From NCBI GenBank assembly GCA_022496805.1, contig CM040091.1, forward strand, positions 17,474,336-17,538,335: a stretch of 64,000 nucleotides of DNA. Reading direction: 5' to 3'. Below the pieces are notes generated by a model, which searched no databases, was not told the origin of the DNA, and saw only the letters and a list, made by a program, of their open reading frames with translations. Every line of letters starts with the position of its first letter. The stretch's first letter is position 1. Positions 36,114 through 47,632 of the stretch are shown here, one piece after another. The stretch comes from Pohlia nutans. Taxonomy: Eukaryota > Streptophyta > Bryopsida > Bryales > Mniaceae. The position numbers and the translations under genes were made by a program.

Positions 36114-36756
36114 TTAGTTTCATCTTTACCATCACTCAGCTCCCCCAAGTCTGCAAGTAGGTCTTTCCTGGAATCACCATTGTTGACACTAAACCACCAA
36201 TTTCACTACTATAAATAGTATATTTAGTGTGAGATACACTAATTTACATAAACATGTTGTAAGTTTTTACTATTGACCAATTTTTTTACCTTCTATATTG
36301 GTCAAGATGGGGATCTTTCAATAGTATTGGAATCAATGTCTTTGGTAAATTTTTTGTCGAGAGTAAAAATCTATAACATTTTCAAATCTTATAATTATCT
36401 CACACTGAATATACTATTTAGTGTACCTTAGTATCAAAGAATATAGATATTTTTTTTAAAACGTAAAAATTGGAAATGATAAAGTCTGAAAAAATGAAAA
36501 TAGAATACATTAGTTATAGCTACATTTTGCTATTTCTTAGCTATTTAGAGTCATTTTTGGCCATTTTCAATCATGTTATGCTCAAAATTTATTTTTTGAG
36601 GGACGCACTTTATTTTTCAAAAATATTAAATTTTTGTTTGTGGGGTGGCAACCCAAATATGGTACAACGGAATTTAAGTAAACTTATGACATGCTAAGTA
36701 TTGTGAAGAAGTAGTTGGTGGTTTTGGGTATCATCCCAGTGGAAATAAGTGCACAA

Positions 36757-36908
36757 AAATCACCATATACTGTGGCCCACGGTATTTATGAGAGGCTTTA
36801 CCAATACTTAATTTTCAAAATATTCAGATGAAATTTATCCAAATCAGATGAAGATTTGTCAATGGATGAATGTACCCATGTCATTCACCCATTTAAGTAT
36901 ATGGTGAT
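36757..36908. repeat. MITE of the AATCACCATATA family
   Basis: AAATCACCATATACT at the left pairs with AGTATATGGTGATTT at the right. 152 bp. The interior matches 28190-28366 and 33711-33900 in reverse orientation. Confidence 0.7.
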
Positions 36909-37141
36909 TTCGGTTTACCACATGGGAGAACATGTATGTTGATGTTGAGTCTCAATGTACTTTCTACTTTTAAAATTTTGTATCAATTTGAATACTAAGA
37001 ATAAAATTGTGGAAAAATATGCATTCCTTGTAACACTTTATGTGAAAGGAGAAGAAAAGATTTCAACAAAGATAATTCAATCAATCATATTGAGGATATT
37101 ATAATGGATATAGACTGAATCCGTGAAGAACATTGTATGGT

Positions 37142-37263
37142 AGGATTCTTTATAACCATGACTTCCCGATCCCATCTACGTGTTTGCATGGCATTCTTTG
37201 CAATGAATGCAATGCAAACATGTAGACGAGAATAGGGAAGTCGTGGTTATAGGGAGCCCTACC
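37142..37263. repeat. 122-bp hairpin element inside a family A remnant
   Basis: Imperfect inverted repeats TTATAACCATGACTTCCC / GGGAAGTCGTGGTTATA, with a further pair of GCAAACACGTAGA-like arms, form a near-complete hairpin. It interrupts the usual family A phrase GAACATTGCATGTGTTGGTC. Confidence 0.65.
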
Positions 37264-37723
37264 TCATGTGTTGGTCTAAACTATTTATGTTTGAATAAAA
37301 GGAAGTCTATACAGGGCCTATTCAAAACTAGTAAAAACACATTTGAGGCCCAATTTGGTTTTCTTGGTCCTTCACGAGTTTGAGTCATGTTCTATGGGTT
37401 TAAGAAGTTTTCTTTTAGTGAGATATACTTCAATGATGACACTTCCTTGACTCAACTAGGGTAACTGTATCCAAAAAGGAACTTTTCCTTAAATCGCCCC
37501 TACCTCAATCTTCCATAATAAGTAGATTCAAACACCCCGAATGTGCACAATCTGAACATCATAATCTAGGGTCACTTCATAGTCAACCGATAGTCAACAC
37601 TTTAGAAATTCATAACTTATTCATACAATGTCCAAATAATGCATGCTAAAGTGCGTTGGAATCCTCTCGAGCTTGCCATCAAGACCCACCACAAAATATT
37701 TTTTGTTTTACGCATGGAAACAG

Positions 37724-37800
37724 GCGCAGTTGGTAAAGAGGGACGCTTTTAGGTATTGTTACCTTTACCTGTCCAAGGTTTCACATACTATCTAGCACCC
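37724..37800 (+). repeat. Possible tRNA-derived SINE head
   Basis: AGGCGCAGTTGGTAAAGAGG resembles a pol III A box, followed 45 bp later by AAGGTTTCACATAC, a weak B box. No full SINE body or poly(A) tail could be defined. Confidence 0.25.
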
Positions 37801-38329
37801 AATCATCATTAATTTGCTATTTTTGTTGCTGTTACTGTTACTTTGTTTTGGTCACTATAGTGTCCATCCTCGAAAGGGGAGAGTAGTATTGTTCCAATGT
37901 CCCTTTGTCCAATGGGCATCGGGTCATTGACATTACGAACGGACACTTTATTCACGCCGGCCCTTTCATTAGGGTTGGTGTTTCTATCTATCCAGCCAAT
38001 TCATTATTGGCGAATTTTCGCCACCATCTTACCTGTTTTTATGGGCTGGCTACTCTTACACTAGAAGAGACGGGCAAAAATGCGGATGAATTCGCCAAAT
38101 TCTTCTAGTAAAAAACTAGGAATCGCCAGCATTTGGATGAAAGTGTCTTATAATAGATTTTTTTAGATGAGCATTATACACATGGATGATTCTATCCATT
38201 TTTTCCTTACCTAGCTACATTCCAGGGTGCGTGTCGTGCTACCAACGAAAAAGCTTAAAATATACCCTGTATCTATCTCCAAGGTTTCACCTTGACCATG
38301 AAAAAGGTAATGAAATGCCGGAGTTTTGT

Positions 38330-39123
38330 CGACAAAAGGGAGGAGGGACAAGAGTGACGAAAGGCGCGGCGCTTTGCTTGTCAGAGAGCTGCAGCTTCTT
38401 CGTCAGTCAGTCTGTTCCTTTTTCATTTGGGAGCCAGCTAGCCAGCCAGCCAGGGAGTGCAAAAGAGCCAGAGAGCAGAGAAGAGCAGCTAGCGGTACAG
38501 AGCGATAAGAAGAAGAAGCAGAAGAAGAGATCTTTGCCAAGCTTGCCAACTTGCAACTGTAGTAGTAAAAAGCACTCTTGCCTCCATTCATGCCCAGGCT
38601 CTAAGCTTACCACTAATAAGTCAAGTGTAGTAGTGTCTATCGTCTCCCTTCCACTTAGGTCTCTCTCTTTTCTTTTCTGGCCCTCTTTCCTCATTCCATT
38701 CCATTCTCTCTCGCCTTTTTTCTTGGCTATGGCGGACCCCCAGCTCTAACTCCGCAACCTGCACTTCCCCAAACTCTCACTTGCGCTTCTCACACCCTTT
38801 TCCTTTTCGCATTGGTGGGTGCCTTCCGCTACTGACCTCAGCTACATTTTGTAATTGCTTGCGGCATTCTGTAGTCTCTGTCTGTGTTGAGTTTGAGATC
38901 TTGCTCTTCGTTTGAAGGCTGCTCTTGTGAAGCCTGGTCTGGTTTTGTAAAGGCTGGTTTTTTGTGATTTGGCTTGCTCCTAGATCTCTTGATCTACTGT
39001 AAACTGTATAAATACCGGTATAAACTGGGTTATGAATGTTTTCTTTGGGAATTGCAGATCGCCAGGGGCTCAGTCTCTGTTTGTAAGGAGGAGGAGTTTC
39101 AAATTGTATCAGTGACAAAGCAG
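38330..39123 (+). promoter_or_regulatory. Promoter and spliced leader of the uridine kinase gene
   Basis: From about 38400 the DNA becomes GA/CT-rich as in plant 5' leaders. An acceptor TTGCAG at 39051-39056 precedes the first coding exon, so a leader intron is likely; CGCATTG|GTGGGT at about 38816 is one possible donor. A six-codon upstream frame (38729-38749, MADPQL) has a strong TATGGCG start context and would lie in the leader. Confidence 0.4.
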
Positions 39124-42100
39124 ATGCGGGATCTCAACGGTGATGGTGGTCAAGGACCGCTGAACATGAAATCCAAGACGTGGGATTTGAATCCAGTAAG
39201 CACACTTTTCTTCTTCTGGGATCCAGTTAATTTCTTATGCACAATGCCGGGAAAAGGCAATGAGGAATAAACTGGTAAATTCATCTTTTTCTCTTTGTTA
39301 ATCCGTTTTAGTCAACTGATTTGGTATGAGCAGATGGTCAGCTCGAAATTGTCGAAGCCGGAGCCCGATCAAGCAATGGCAACGGCGGCAGACGGGCACT
39401 TCTCCGGGCTCCATTTCGACGAGTACCCGGTGACGAAGCATCTCGGAGCTAACAAGGTTCCGTTCGTCATTGGTACGTTGATAATACCATTCTCGGTTTT
39501 AACCCCAAAAGGACCAAGAAGCCCAAATCGGGCCTCATGTTTTTCTTGGTAGTTTTGAATAGGTCCTTTTGTTTATATTTATTTGCTGTTTTACTCAACA
39601 CATGCAATATTTTTCACTGATTCTAGTGATATGAAATTTGGTCTCATCTGAATTATATTTTTCACAATATGATTGATTGAATCTGTCATTTTAAAACGAT
39701 GAATCCTTGGTCCTTTAGGGGTTCAACTTCTAGTTTTATTTTTTAAGCTTTTTCTCTGAGGTTTTGTTGAATGATTCGCAGGAGTGGCGGGCGGCACTGC
39801 ATCGGGGAAGACGACGGTGTGTGACATGATCATTCAACAGCTTCATGATCACCGCGTGGTTCTCGTCAACCAAGACTCCTTTTACCGGGGCTTGACTCCT
39901 GAGGAGTCGGCCAAAGTCGGTGAATATAATTTCGATCATCCAGGTTGGTCCACTTGAAGAGGTCCTTTTTATTCAAATTTATTTGTCTTTTGATCATCAC
40001 ATTCAATGTTTCTTCCAGTGATATAAAATCTAGTCCTATCTGAATCATAATTTTCACAATATGATCGATTGGATTTTTCATCTAAAACTAGGAATCCATG
40101 GTTTTTTAGGGGTCAAAGCATGACGTTGTGTCGGTGCTTTTAGTGCCTGGTTGCAATTAGTTTTCAAACTTTTCTAATTTATTTGTGTTTTGATCATCAC
40201 ATTCAATGTTCCTTCACCGATTCTAGTGATATTGTAATCTGAATTATGTTTTTCACAATATGATCGATTAAATTTTTCATTTTAAAACTATGAATCCTTG
40301 GTCCTGTAGGGGTCAAAGCATGTCGTTGTGTCGGTGCTTTTAGTACCTGTTTGCAATTGGTTTTCAAACTTCACTGTTAGTGAGATTTTTCATCAACTCG
40401 TCAGTTGAATGAGAGGGTTGACTCATTTGTGTTGTGTCGGTGCTTTTAGTACCTAGTTTCAGGTTTCACTTTTAGTGAGATTTTTCATCAACTATGAGAG
40501 GGTTGACTTGACTCATTGATTTGCTGTGGTAGATGCGTTTGATACGGAGGCGCTGCTGGAATGTCTACAGCAGTTGAAAGCTAACCAACCCATAAAAATA
40601 CCGGAGTATGATTTCAAGAGCCATCAACGATGCTCAGACAAGTTTCGCAAGGTAGCATTTGTTTTAACCCCTAAAGGACCATAAGGCCATCGGGTGGCTC
40701 TTGTTTTTTTCAGTAATTTTGAGTAGGCTTTATGTAGATTATTATTTTTTTAAATCAATTTTTTTATTTATTCAACATATGTAATATTCTTCACTAATTC
40801 CAGTGATATAAAATTTGGTCCCATTCAAATTCTAATTTTCACAATACGATCGTTTAGAATGACCATGAATTCTTGGTCCTTTAGGGGTTAATGAAGGAGA
40901 TTTGTTATTCTTTTTCTTTCCTTGACTTAGATTGTTCTATTTTCAGGTCAACGCTTCGGATGTGGTTATTGTGGAGGGGATCCTCATCTTCCATGATGCT
41001 CGTGTTCGTGAATACATGAACATGAAGATTTTTGTTGACACAGGTTAGCATTGAAACTCATCCTTAGTAACGCTAATTTGTGTACTGGAAATAGTTTTCA
41101 TTACAAAAATAATTAGCTCTGGTACTTTGAACTATGTCGGGACTTATTTTGAATTTTGCAATGCAGATGCTGATGTTAGGTTGGCAAGAAGGATTCAACG
41201 GGATACTTTGGAGAGAGGCAGAGATGTAAATGGCGTAATAGAGCAGGCAAGTTGATCTACACTTGCCATCCTTATAGTTTTAATACGTTTTAATGATATT
41301 TCTATGATAGAACAAGTAATTGTTATGGCTCATAACCCAAATTGAGCCTGATGGCTTCCTGATTCCCACACGCAAAACCTCTTTTAAACTCCATTTCTAG
41401 CAAGATTCTCATATTAATTTCCTTTGGTTCTGTTCTAAAGAAGTGTAGATGCTTTTTATATGTTCGTTTTGGCATTTAAAAAACCCCATTTGGTTCCACA
41501 GAATAGAAGTTACAAGCAAGATTCTTCTCCCGAAAAAAATGGCTTAGTATGTCTTTTAAGGGTTAACCAAATTGAGTCATGAATAGGTCATACTAGGACT
41601 TCTTTTTGTGTTATTTTTTGAACCATACATGCAATAGTGATATAGATTTGGCTCCATCTGAATTATATTTTTCACAACATGATCAATCGAACCGGTCATT
41701 TTATGGCATTGGTGTCTTAGGATTTCATGCTCATAATTCTTTTCAGTGTTGTGGATTTAGTGACCTGAGCCTGGTGTGCCTTTTTGCAGTATGGGAAGTT
41801 TGTGAAACCGGCATTTGATGATTTTGTGCTGCCAACAAAGAAATATGCGGACGTGATATTGCCGCGTGGAGGAGATAATCATGTGGCTGTGGATCTAATT
41901 GTGCAACATATTCGCACCAAACTGGGGCAACATGACCTTCGCAAGATCTACCCAAATGTTTTTGTGATACAATCTACCTTCCAGGTGAGGCACCTTTTTC
42001 TGCATACATGAACCTTTATCTACTCTTGTATGTAAAAAAATAGAAATATTGCATTCATTGCATCCCATTTCTTAACTTCTAAGCTTCTATGCATTAGGTT

Positions 42101-45100
42101 CATGAAATCCTCATATTGAGTTAATGTCAATGGTAAGGCAAATAGTGTGCAAATAGTATCATTGGCAACTATTAAGTCATTCTCAACCCTAAAAGGACCA
42201 AGAATTTTGCATGATTTTAAAATGAAAAATTCAATCATTCATATTGTGAAAAATGGGACCAAACTTTATATCACCGGAATCAGTGAAGGATATTGCATGT
42301 GTTGGTCAAAGAAGAAATAAATTTGAACAAAAGGACGTCTATATAGAACCTGCTCAAAACTACTGAAAGAAACCAATTCAGGCTTTTTTTGGTCCTTTAG
42401 GGGTTAACTTGATATATATTTAGCATTATCTTAATATTAATCTAATGCCCCATTAGGTTGACGATAACCCCTAAAGGAGCAAAGATTCATGGTTTTAAAA
42501 TGACAAGTTTAAACGATCATATTGTGAAAGTTATAATTTGAATGGGACCGAATTTTATATCACTGGAATTAGTGAAGAATATTACATATGTTGAATCAAA
42601 AATAAAATAAAAATTAACAAATTAGAATCTACATAAAACCTACTCAATGTCACTGAAAAAAATTGGAGTCACCTGGTGGCCTTATGGTCCTTTAGGGGAT
42701 AACTTACCATTGTCAGTTTAATAGGGGAATATTCGATAGTGACTTTTGCTCTGTGTTTCTTGTTCAATTAGGTTCGGGGAATGCACACGCTGATTCGAGA
42801 TCAAGATACATCAAAACATGACTTCGTTTTCTATTCTGATCGTCTAATTCGCTTGGTATGTCAATCAGCGACGTTGACTTTTTAGTACTCTTGGTTGACT
42901 TTTTGCATAATGAATGACTCTTTCGAAGCACTCATGGTTGACTTTTTGCTTGTTTTAGATAGTGGAGCATGGACTGGGTCATTTGCCATTCACTGAAAAG
43001 CAAGTAATCACGCCAACAGGTAAACTCTCTTTACTGTTGTGAAACAAAGCAGCTCATTGTATTTCCTGCTCTAAATTTTCTCATTGTGTATTTTTGTTGT
43101 CTTGGCAGGTTCAATATACGTTGGAGTGGATTTCTGCAAGCAACTTTGTGGTGTATCCATTATAAGAAGGTATCATTTTCTTCATTACACATTTCGAGTG
43201 CTACTTCTAGAAATCGTGTGAACGGAGCTTACAAATGTGGTTATTATGTAATGCTTGAAAATATGCTATATAGTGTGGTCTTTTAGAATTGGTCTTTGGA
43301 CATTGTTTGTGACATTTTGGTTGGTGAATTAGTGGTGAGAGTATGGAAAATGCGCTACGGGCTTGCTGCAAAGGCATCAAGATTGGAAAGATTTTGATAC
43401 ACCGCGAAGGAGACAATGGAAAACAGGTACACTGTTTGTTTGATCATAATGTGGGTGTAAGTTCATAAATGACAAAATTGACTTTTTAAAGCAATTTTAT
43501 GGACTTCAAATTTATTTGTTTGTGACCAGTGATTTGGTCCCATGTACATTATGTTTTTCATAATATGACTGATTAGTTTGTCATTTTAAAACCATGAATA
43601 CTTCGTTCTTTAGATGGTGATGCACATTTCTTCTTGCTTGTGCACATTGAAAAAGCTTTGAATGAAAAATGATGCTGACTTGTATTTCAATTTGTTTTGT
43701 AGCTGATCTATGAAAAGCTGCCTCGGGACATAGCTGATCGACACGTCCTACTTATGGACCCCATTTTGGGAACAGGTTACATTCTCTTCATTCTCTTGCC
43801 CTGTTACTGTAGTACTGTATTGACACTTCTTTTTTGCATTTATTTTAATGTCCCCAGACTTTTGCATACAGACTACAGACATTTGATTTTAGGTCTCAAG
43901 TCCCCAGACTTTTTATATTTTAGTTATCAAGTCCCCAGAATCTTTATTTTAGGCATCAAGTCCCCAGACTTTTTATTCTAGTTATCAAGTCCCCAGAATT
44001 TCTATTTTGGCATCAAGTCCCCAGACTTTATTTAATTTTAGGCGTCGAAGTTCCCAGACTTTCCAGCAGTCCCCAGACTTTCCAGTAAGTTCCCAGACTC
44101 TTCAGCAAGTTCCCAGACTCATTGTTCCCAAGTAAGATGCTCAGAAGCTGATGCTCTGGATTCCGTGTTGCAGGAAATTCGGCAATTCAAGCTATATTAT
44201 TGTTGATACAGAAAGGAGTTCCAGAATCCCATATAATTTTCCTGAATCTTATATCGGTAAGCGTTCTAAATTACACTCACACCTCTATAATGTCACATCC
44301 TAGGTGCCAATATGTGCAGGTCCACTGTTACAAATGAATAGTGGCATTAAAACAGTACTGAGGGCTGCAAGATCCAGGAAGTTAGCCTCAATCCTTTCTC
44401 ACTCATTATTATATTATATAGAACTGTTTGTGTGATAACATCAGTTCTGGTGAAAGAACAGAGTATGTGATATTGGAGAGATCTGAATGTATTGTTGAAT
44501 TATTAATGTCTTATATAACAACGTGAGATTAGATGAAGTGATATTAGAGAGGTCTTGATACATAGCAACGTAAGAGTAGAGGACGTGACATTAGAGAGGT
44601 CTGAATGTCTTATTGTGTTATTCACTTGTTTCATAGCAACGTAAGAGTAGAGGATGCGATATTAGAGAGATCTGAATGTATTATTGTATAATTCACTTGT
44701 TACATACCAATGTAAGAGGAACGTGATTTTAGAGAGGTCTGAATGTATTATTGATTTATTCACTTGATAGCATCGTAAGAGTAGAGGAACGTGATGTTAG
44801 AGAGGTCTGAATATATTATTGTATAATTCACTTGTTACATAGCAAAGTAGAGGCACGTGACATTAGAGTGGCCCGACTATGTTATTAATTGTATTATTCA
44901 CTTCTTGTTACATACTCCCTCCGTCCCAAAGTTATTGTCATGTTTGAAAGTCATGTTTGAAAGTGCTTTTTTAAGTAGGTCAAAAAAATACTTCGTTGTG
45001 GCTAATTTTATTTAGGTTGCAATGAACACATGCAATGTTCTTCAATCATTCTAGAGACATAATTTGGAACCTTCTTTAATCATGTTTCTTACAATATGAT

Positions 45101-45473
45101 CAATGAAATTGGCTCAAAGAAATACCAAGCAAACAAGTTGGACAATAACTTTGGGACGGAGGGAGTATCTAAGTAGCTAGGATGTGATATTAGAGAGACC
45201 TGACTGCATTATTGATTTCTTGAATGTATTATTGATTCTCAACTTACTGACATTCATGGTTTCTGATTGCAGGCTCCGGAGGGAATTCATGCCGTGTGCA
45301 AGAAGTTCCCACTTTTGAAGATAGTTACATCGGAAATCGATGCAGGCTTGAATGATGAATGGCGTGTAGTACCAGGCATGGGAGAATTTGGGGACCGCTA
45401 TTTCGGAACAGATGATGGAGGCCCAGAGCTCATGTACAAGGTGCCCATTGAGCCTCTGAACAACAAGACCTGA
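39124..45473 (+). CDS. UKL: Uridine kinase-like / uracil phosphoribosyltransferase fusion
   Basis: Fourteen coding exons: 39124-39195, 39334-39472, 39782-39943, 40533-40651, 40947-41043, 41167-41246, 41790-41984, 42772-42855, 42959-43019, 43109-43169, 43333-43426, 43703-43775, 44174-44256 and 45273-45473, in frame to 506 aa. The N-terminal half is a uridine kinase domain with P-loop [13 protein letters not shown] (71-83) and [27 protein letters not shown] marks its end. The C-terminal half is UPRT-like, with [39 protein letters not shown] and the PRPP loop [13 protein letters not shown] (404-416), ending [11 protein letters not shown]. Plant UKL proteins have this order and salvage uridine and uracil to UMP, though in several members only one half is active. 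Intron 6 has a GC donor (CAG|GCAAGT). Introns 2, 3, 4, 6 and 7 contain family A MITEs; intron 13 holds a satellite and a Stowaway. Confidence 0.95.
39503..39721. repeat. TTAA MITE, family A (UKL intron 2)
   Basis: TTAA (39499-39502), then CCCCAAAAGGACCAAGAAG; it ends CTTGGTCCTTTAGGGG before TTCA. 219 bp. Confidence 0.88.
39960..40376. repeat. Tandemly duplicated family A remnant (UKL intron 3)
   Basis: Two copies of about 205 bp (about 39970-40168 and 40169-40376) each contain a family A interior ending TTTTTAGGGG/CTGTAGGGG, then the same intron DNA (CAAAGCATG...GTTGTGTCGGTGC). A shorter third echo (GTTGTGTCGGTGCTTTTAGT) follows at 40432. Confidence 0.75.
40668..40887. repeat. TTAA MITE, family A (UKL intron 4)
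   Basis: TTAA (40664-40667), then CCCCTAAAGGACCATAAGG; it ends CTTGGTCCTTTAGGGG before TTAA (40888-40891). Intact tips. Confidence 0.9.
41550..41735. repeat. Family A MITE remnant (UKL intron 6)
   Basis: CTTTTAAGGGTTAACC then family A interior phrases (GAATAGGTCATACTAGGACTT, ACATGCAATAGTGATATA, TGATCAATCGAACCGGTCATTTT). Tips incomplete. Confidence 0.55.
42187..42403. repeat. TTAA MITE, family A (UKL intron 7)
   Basis: It starts CCCTAAAAGGACCAAG after TCAA and ends TTGGTCCTTTAGGGG before TTAA (42404-42407). 217 bp. Confidence 0.85.
42478..42698. repeat. Family A MITE with ATAA on both sides (UKL intron 7)
   Basis: ATAA (42474-42477), then CCCCTAAAGGAGCAAAG; it ends TATGGTCCTTTAGGGG before ATAA (42699-42702). 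221 bp. Confidence 0.88.
43853..44125. repeat. CCCAGACT minisatellite (UKL intron 12)
   Basis: The phrase AAGTCCCCAGACTTTT or a variant recurs about eleven times, first at 27-31-bp spacing with A/T-rich linkers, then at 17-20-bp spacing as AAGTTCCCAGACTC. It ends 50 bp before the exon 13 acceptor. Confidence 0.85.
44440..44912. repeat. 66-72-bp satellite (UKL intron 13)
   Basis: About six imperfect units built on ATTAGAGAGGTCTGAATGTATTATTG, a TTCACTTGTTACATAGCAACG block and TAAGAGTAGAGGA. Unit starts are near 44543, 44591, 44662, 44729, 44797 and 44863. One more partial unit follows the Stowaway at 45183. Confidence 0.85.
44915..45165. mobile_element. Stowaway MITE inserted in a satellite (UKL intron 13)
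   Basis: CTCCCTCCGTCCCAAAG ... CTTTGGGACGGAGGGAG, 251 bp, TA on both sides (44913-44914, 45166-45167). Confidence 0.95.
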
Positions 45474-46406
45474 CCCTGGAATAATAACAAAAAAGAAAAA
45501 TGAAAAAAAAGTTCCTTCAGCTTCAAACAAGAAAGAGAACAATAGACCTGAAAAAACTTCCAAATGGATGGCGTTGGTACACTCAAAAAACTGGGTTTTG
45601 AGTGTTGGTAGGGCTCTTCTTCAAGCTAACAATTTTTTTCCGTTTGAACTGAGCAATTACAGGATGGAAAGCAACCTTTCTGTAATGCAAATTATATATA
45701 CATCTATATATATTGAGGCTTGTACAGTTCTTTCAAGCTGGAGATAAAACACTTGGCTCAAGATGTTCTTCATTTGTGCTTGATTTTTGAGATTGTTGTG
45801 CATTTGTGTACTTTGTGATTTTGGTTAGTTTGAGATGCACTTTTATGTACTGTTGTGCATTTATGTACTATGTGATTTTGTTTTATATTGCACTTTTTAG
45901 TGTTTTGTTTTTGTTTCATTTTGATTTATTTTTAATAACTACTAGATAAGAAGTGAGAGTCGTTAAAATTAAAAGCATACAATTTGTTACAGTAGGAAAA
46001 TGCACATCAGGAACTGCAAGGCATGTGAACATGGTGCCATAATGGTGCATTAAAATGCAATTAAGATAATTTGGTGCCAACCTCCATACCAACCTAGTAT
46101 GGATAAAATAACACTAAAATTACATGTGTCTTCTGTGTCAAAATGGCACCAAAATAGTTTGGCCCAACTTTCTCAGTTTGATGCAATACAAAATGCAGTA
46201 CAAAACAATGGTTGTGACTTGCACTAACTAAATTAACCCCTTTAGGATTGCTCAAGCCAAAATGGCCTACGGTTTGCAATACAGGCCGGTTTTAGGGTAG
46301 CTGGACCATGTATTTGCAAAAACTGAATTCTTCAACAATGTTTGCAAAGATGGGAACTAGATTACTAAAATTTTGAGATTGTGCAAAATTTATCCTTAAT
46401 TCCCTA

Positions 46407-46982
46407 AAGGAACAAAAAGTCTAAATCGGGTCTTATGTTTTTTATAGCAATTTTGAGTAGATCGTATATAGACTTCTTTTTGTTCTTATTTATTTATTCA
46501 CACATGCAATGTTCTTCATTGATTCTAGTGATATAAAATATGGTTTCATCCTAATTATATTTTCACAATAGAGTTATTTGCCAATTCACCTTGAGTTTGA
46601 ATAAGATACCATGAATTTTTCTTCAATATACTATTTTTTGTTTACTCCAAATAGTTAAAATGTATGGAAAAACTTGGTGGTCTCTTATTATTAGGTGTGT
46701 AAGAGCTTAATGGATTCTAAACTGAAAAAAAACTTTGAAAATGTCTATTTTGATGGCAAAATTAGTTTTCCTTGAGTTTAGAGACCACCAAGCTCTTATA
46801 GTTTATACTAAATAATGAGAGACCTCTAATTCCTTCATACCTTTTAACTATTTGAAGTGATCAAATAAGAGTATATTAAAGAAAAATTCATATTATCTTA
46901 TTCAAACTCAAGTTAAGTTATCGAATAACTCTACTACCACAGTTGAGTTTATCGGTTTTAAAACCATGGATCCTTAAATGTT
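46407..46982. repeat. Family A MITE split by a GAGTTATT element
   Basis: The left part begins CCCTAAAGGAACAAAAAG and carries the usual interior up to TTTTCACAATA. The right part resumes with TTTATCGGTTTTAAAACCATGGATCCTT. Confidence 0.7.
46571..46931. mobile_element. Mariner-type MITE with GAGTTATT ends
   Basis: GAGTTATTTGCCAATTCACC at the left pairs with GTTAAGTTATCGAATAACTC at the right, with TA on both sides. 361 bp with long foldback arms (CTTATTCAAACTCAAG / CTTGAGTTTGAATAAG). Confidence 0.75.
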
Positions 46983-47061
46983 TTGAAAAAAGATTTGGGC
47001 TTGTCTTTTTATAATTAAAAATTTCCTACATTGATGGTCAAGTATGGTATGCCCCAAGTCT

Positions 47062-47632
47062 TTACCCTTAAAGGACATACCAAGCTTCACAGACTTTTTG
47101 ATATTTTGAAAAAATCTTGTTTATAACTTCTACTCAGTTAAAGTTTTTCAAATGCCAAAAGAAACGTATTCAAGGCATCTATAATAATTAAAAATAAAAC
47201 CAAAGCAAATTAAAAAGAGAATCATCCCTAAAATGAAAGTTTGAAAGAGATTTTGTGTTTGGGAATGAAGAATTAATTTTCTCTCTCATTCCTCCATTTA
47301 GTGTTATTAGTGCGGGGCACGACAATTGAATTAGTGTGTGTAGTTTGCAGCCTTAAAGAACATACCAAACCCTACGGACATTTTGGTATTTTGAAAAAAC
47401 CTTTCTCACAACTTCTACTCCGTTGAACCAAAGGAGATTTTCAAAATGTCAAAACAAACATATTTAAGCCATCTATATATATTTTTAAAGTAGAAAAAGT
47501 AAATTAAAAAGAGAATATGCTTAAAATGAAGATTTTGTGTTTGGGAATCAGAAAAGCCATGCATTAGAATTAATTTTCTCTCTCTTTCCACCACTTAGTA
47601 TTATTAGTATGGAGCACAACAATCGAATTAAG
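47062..47632. repeat. About 290-bp direct duplication
   Basis: 47062-47330 and 47351-47632 align throughout (ACATACCAA, GATTTTGTGTTTGGGAAT, TTAATTTTCTCTCTC, GGGCACGACAATTGAATTA-type ends). A further fragment of the same flank, TTAGTGTGTGTAGTTTGCA, occurs at 48222. Confidence 0.75.

Larger units (their letters stand above)
23043..38329. other. 15-kb gene-poor region rich in MITEs
   Basis: After the DCAF13 3' UTR no gene was recognised up to the uridine-kinase leader. The elements listed separately below account for about 5 kb. The remainder is AT-rich DNA with short open frames that look random. A solitary TTAA MITE right end (GTTTAGGGGTTAA) lies at 23744-23756. Confidence 0.55.

Noticed and set aside
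38186..38749. 187-codon frame upstream of the uridine kinase
   Set aside because: Low-complexity Ser/Lys/Leu sequence from a GA/CT-rich leader, with no family resemblance. It ends before the leader intron. Only the short MADPQL frame at its end is kept as a note.
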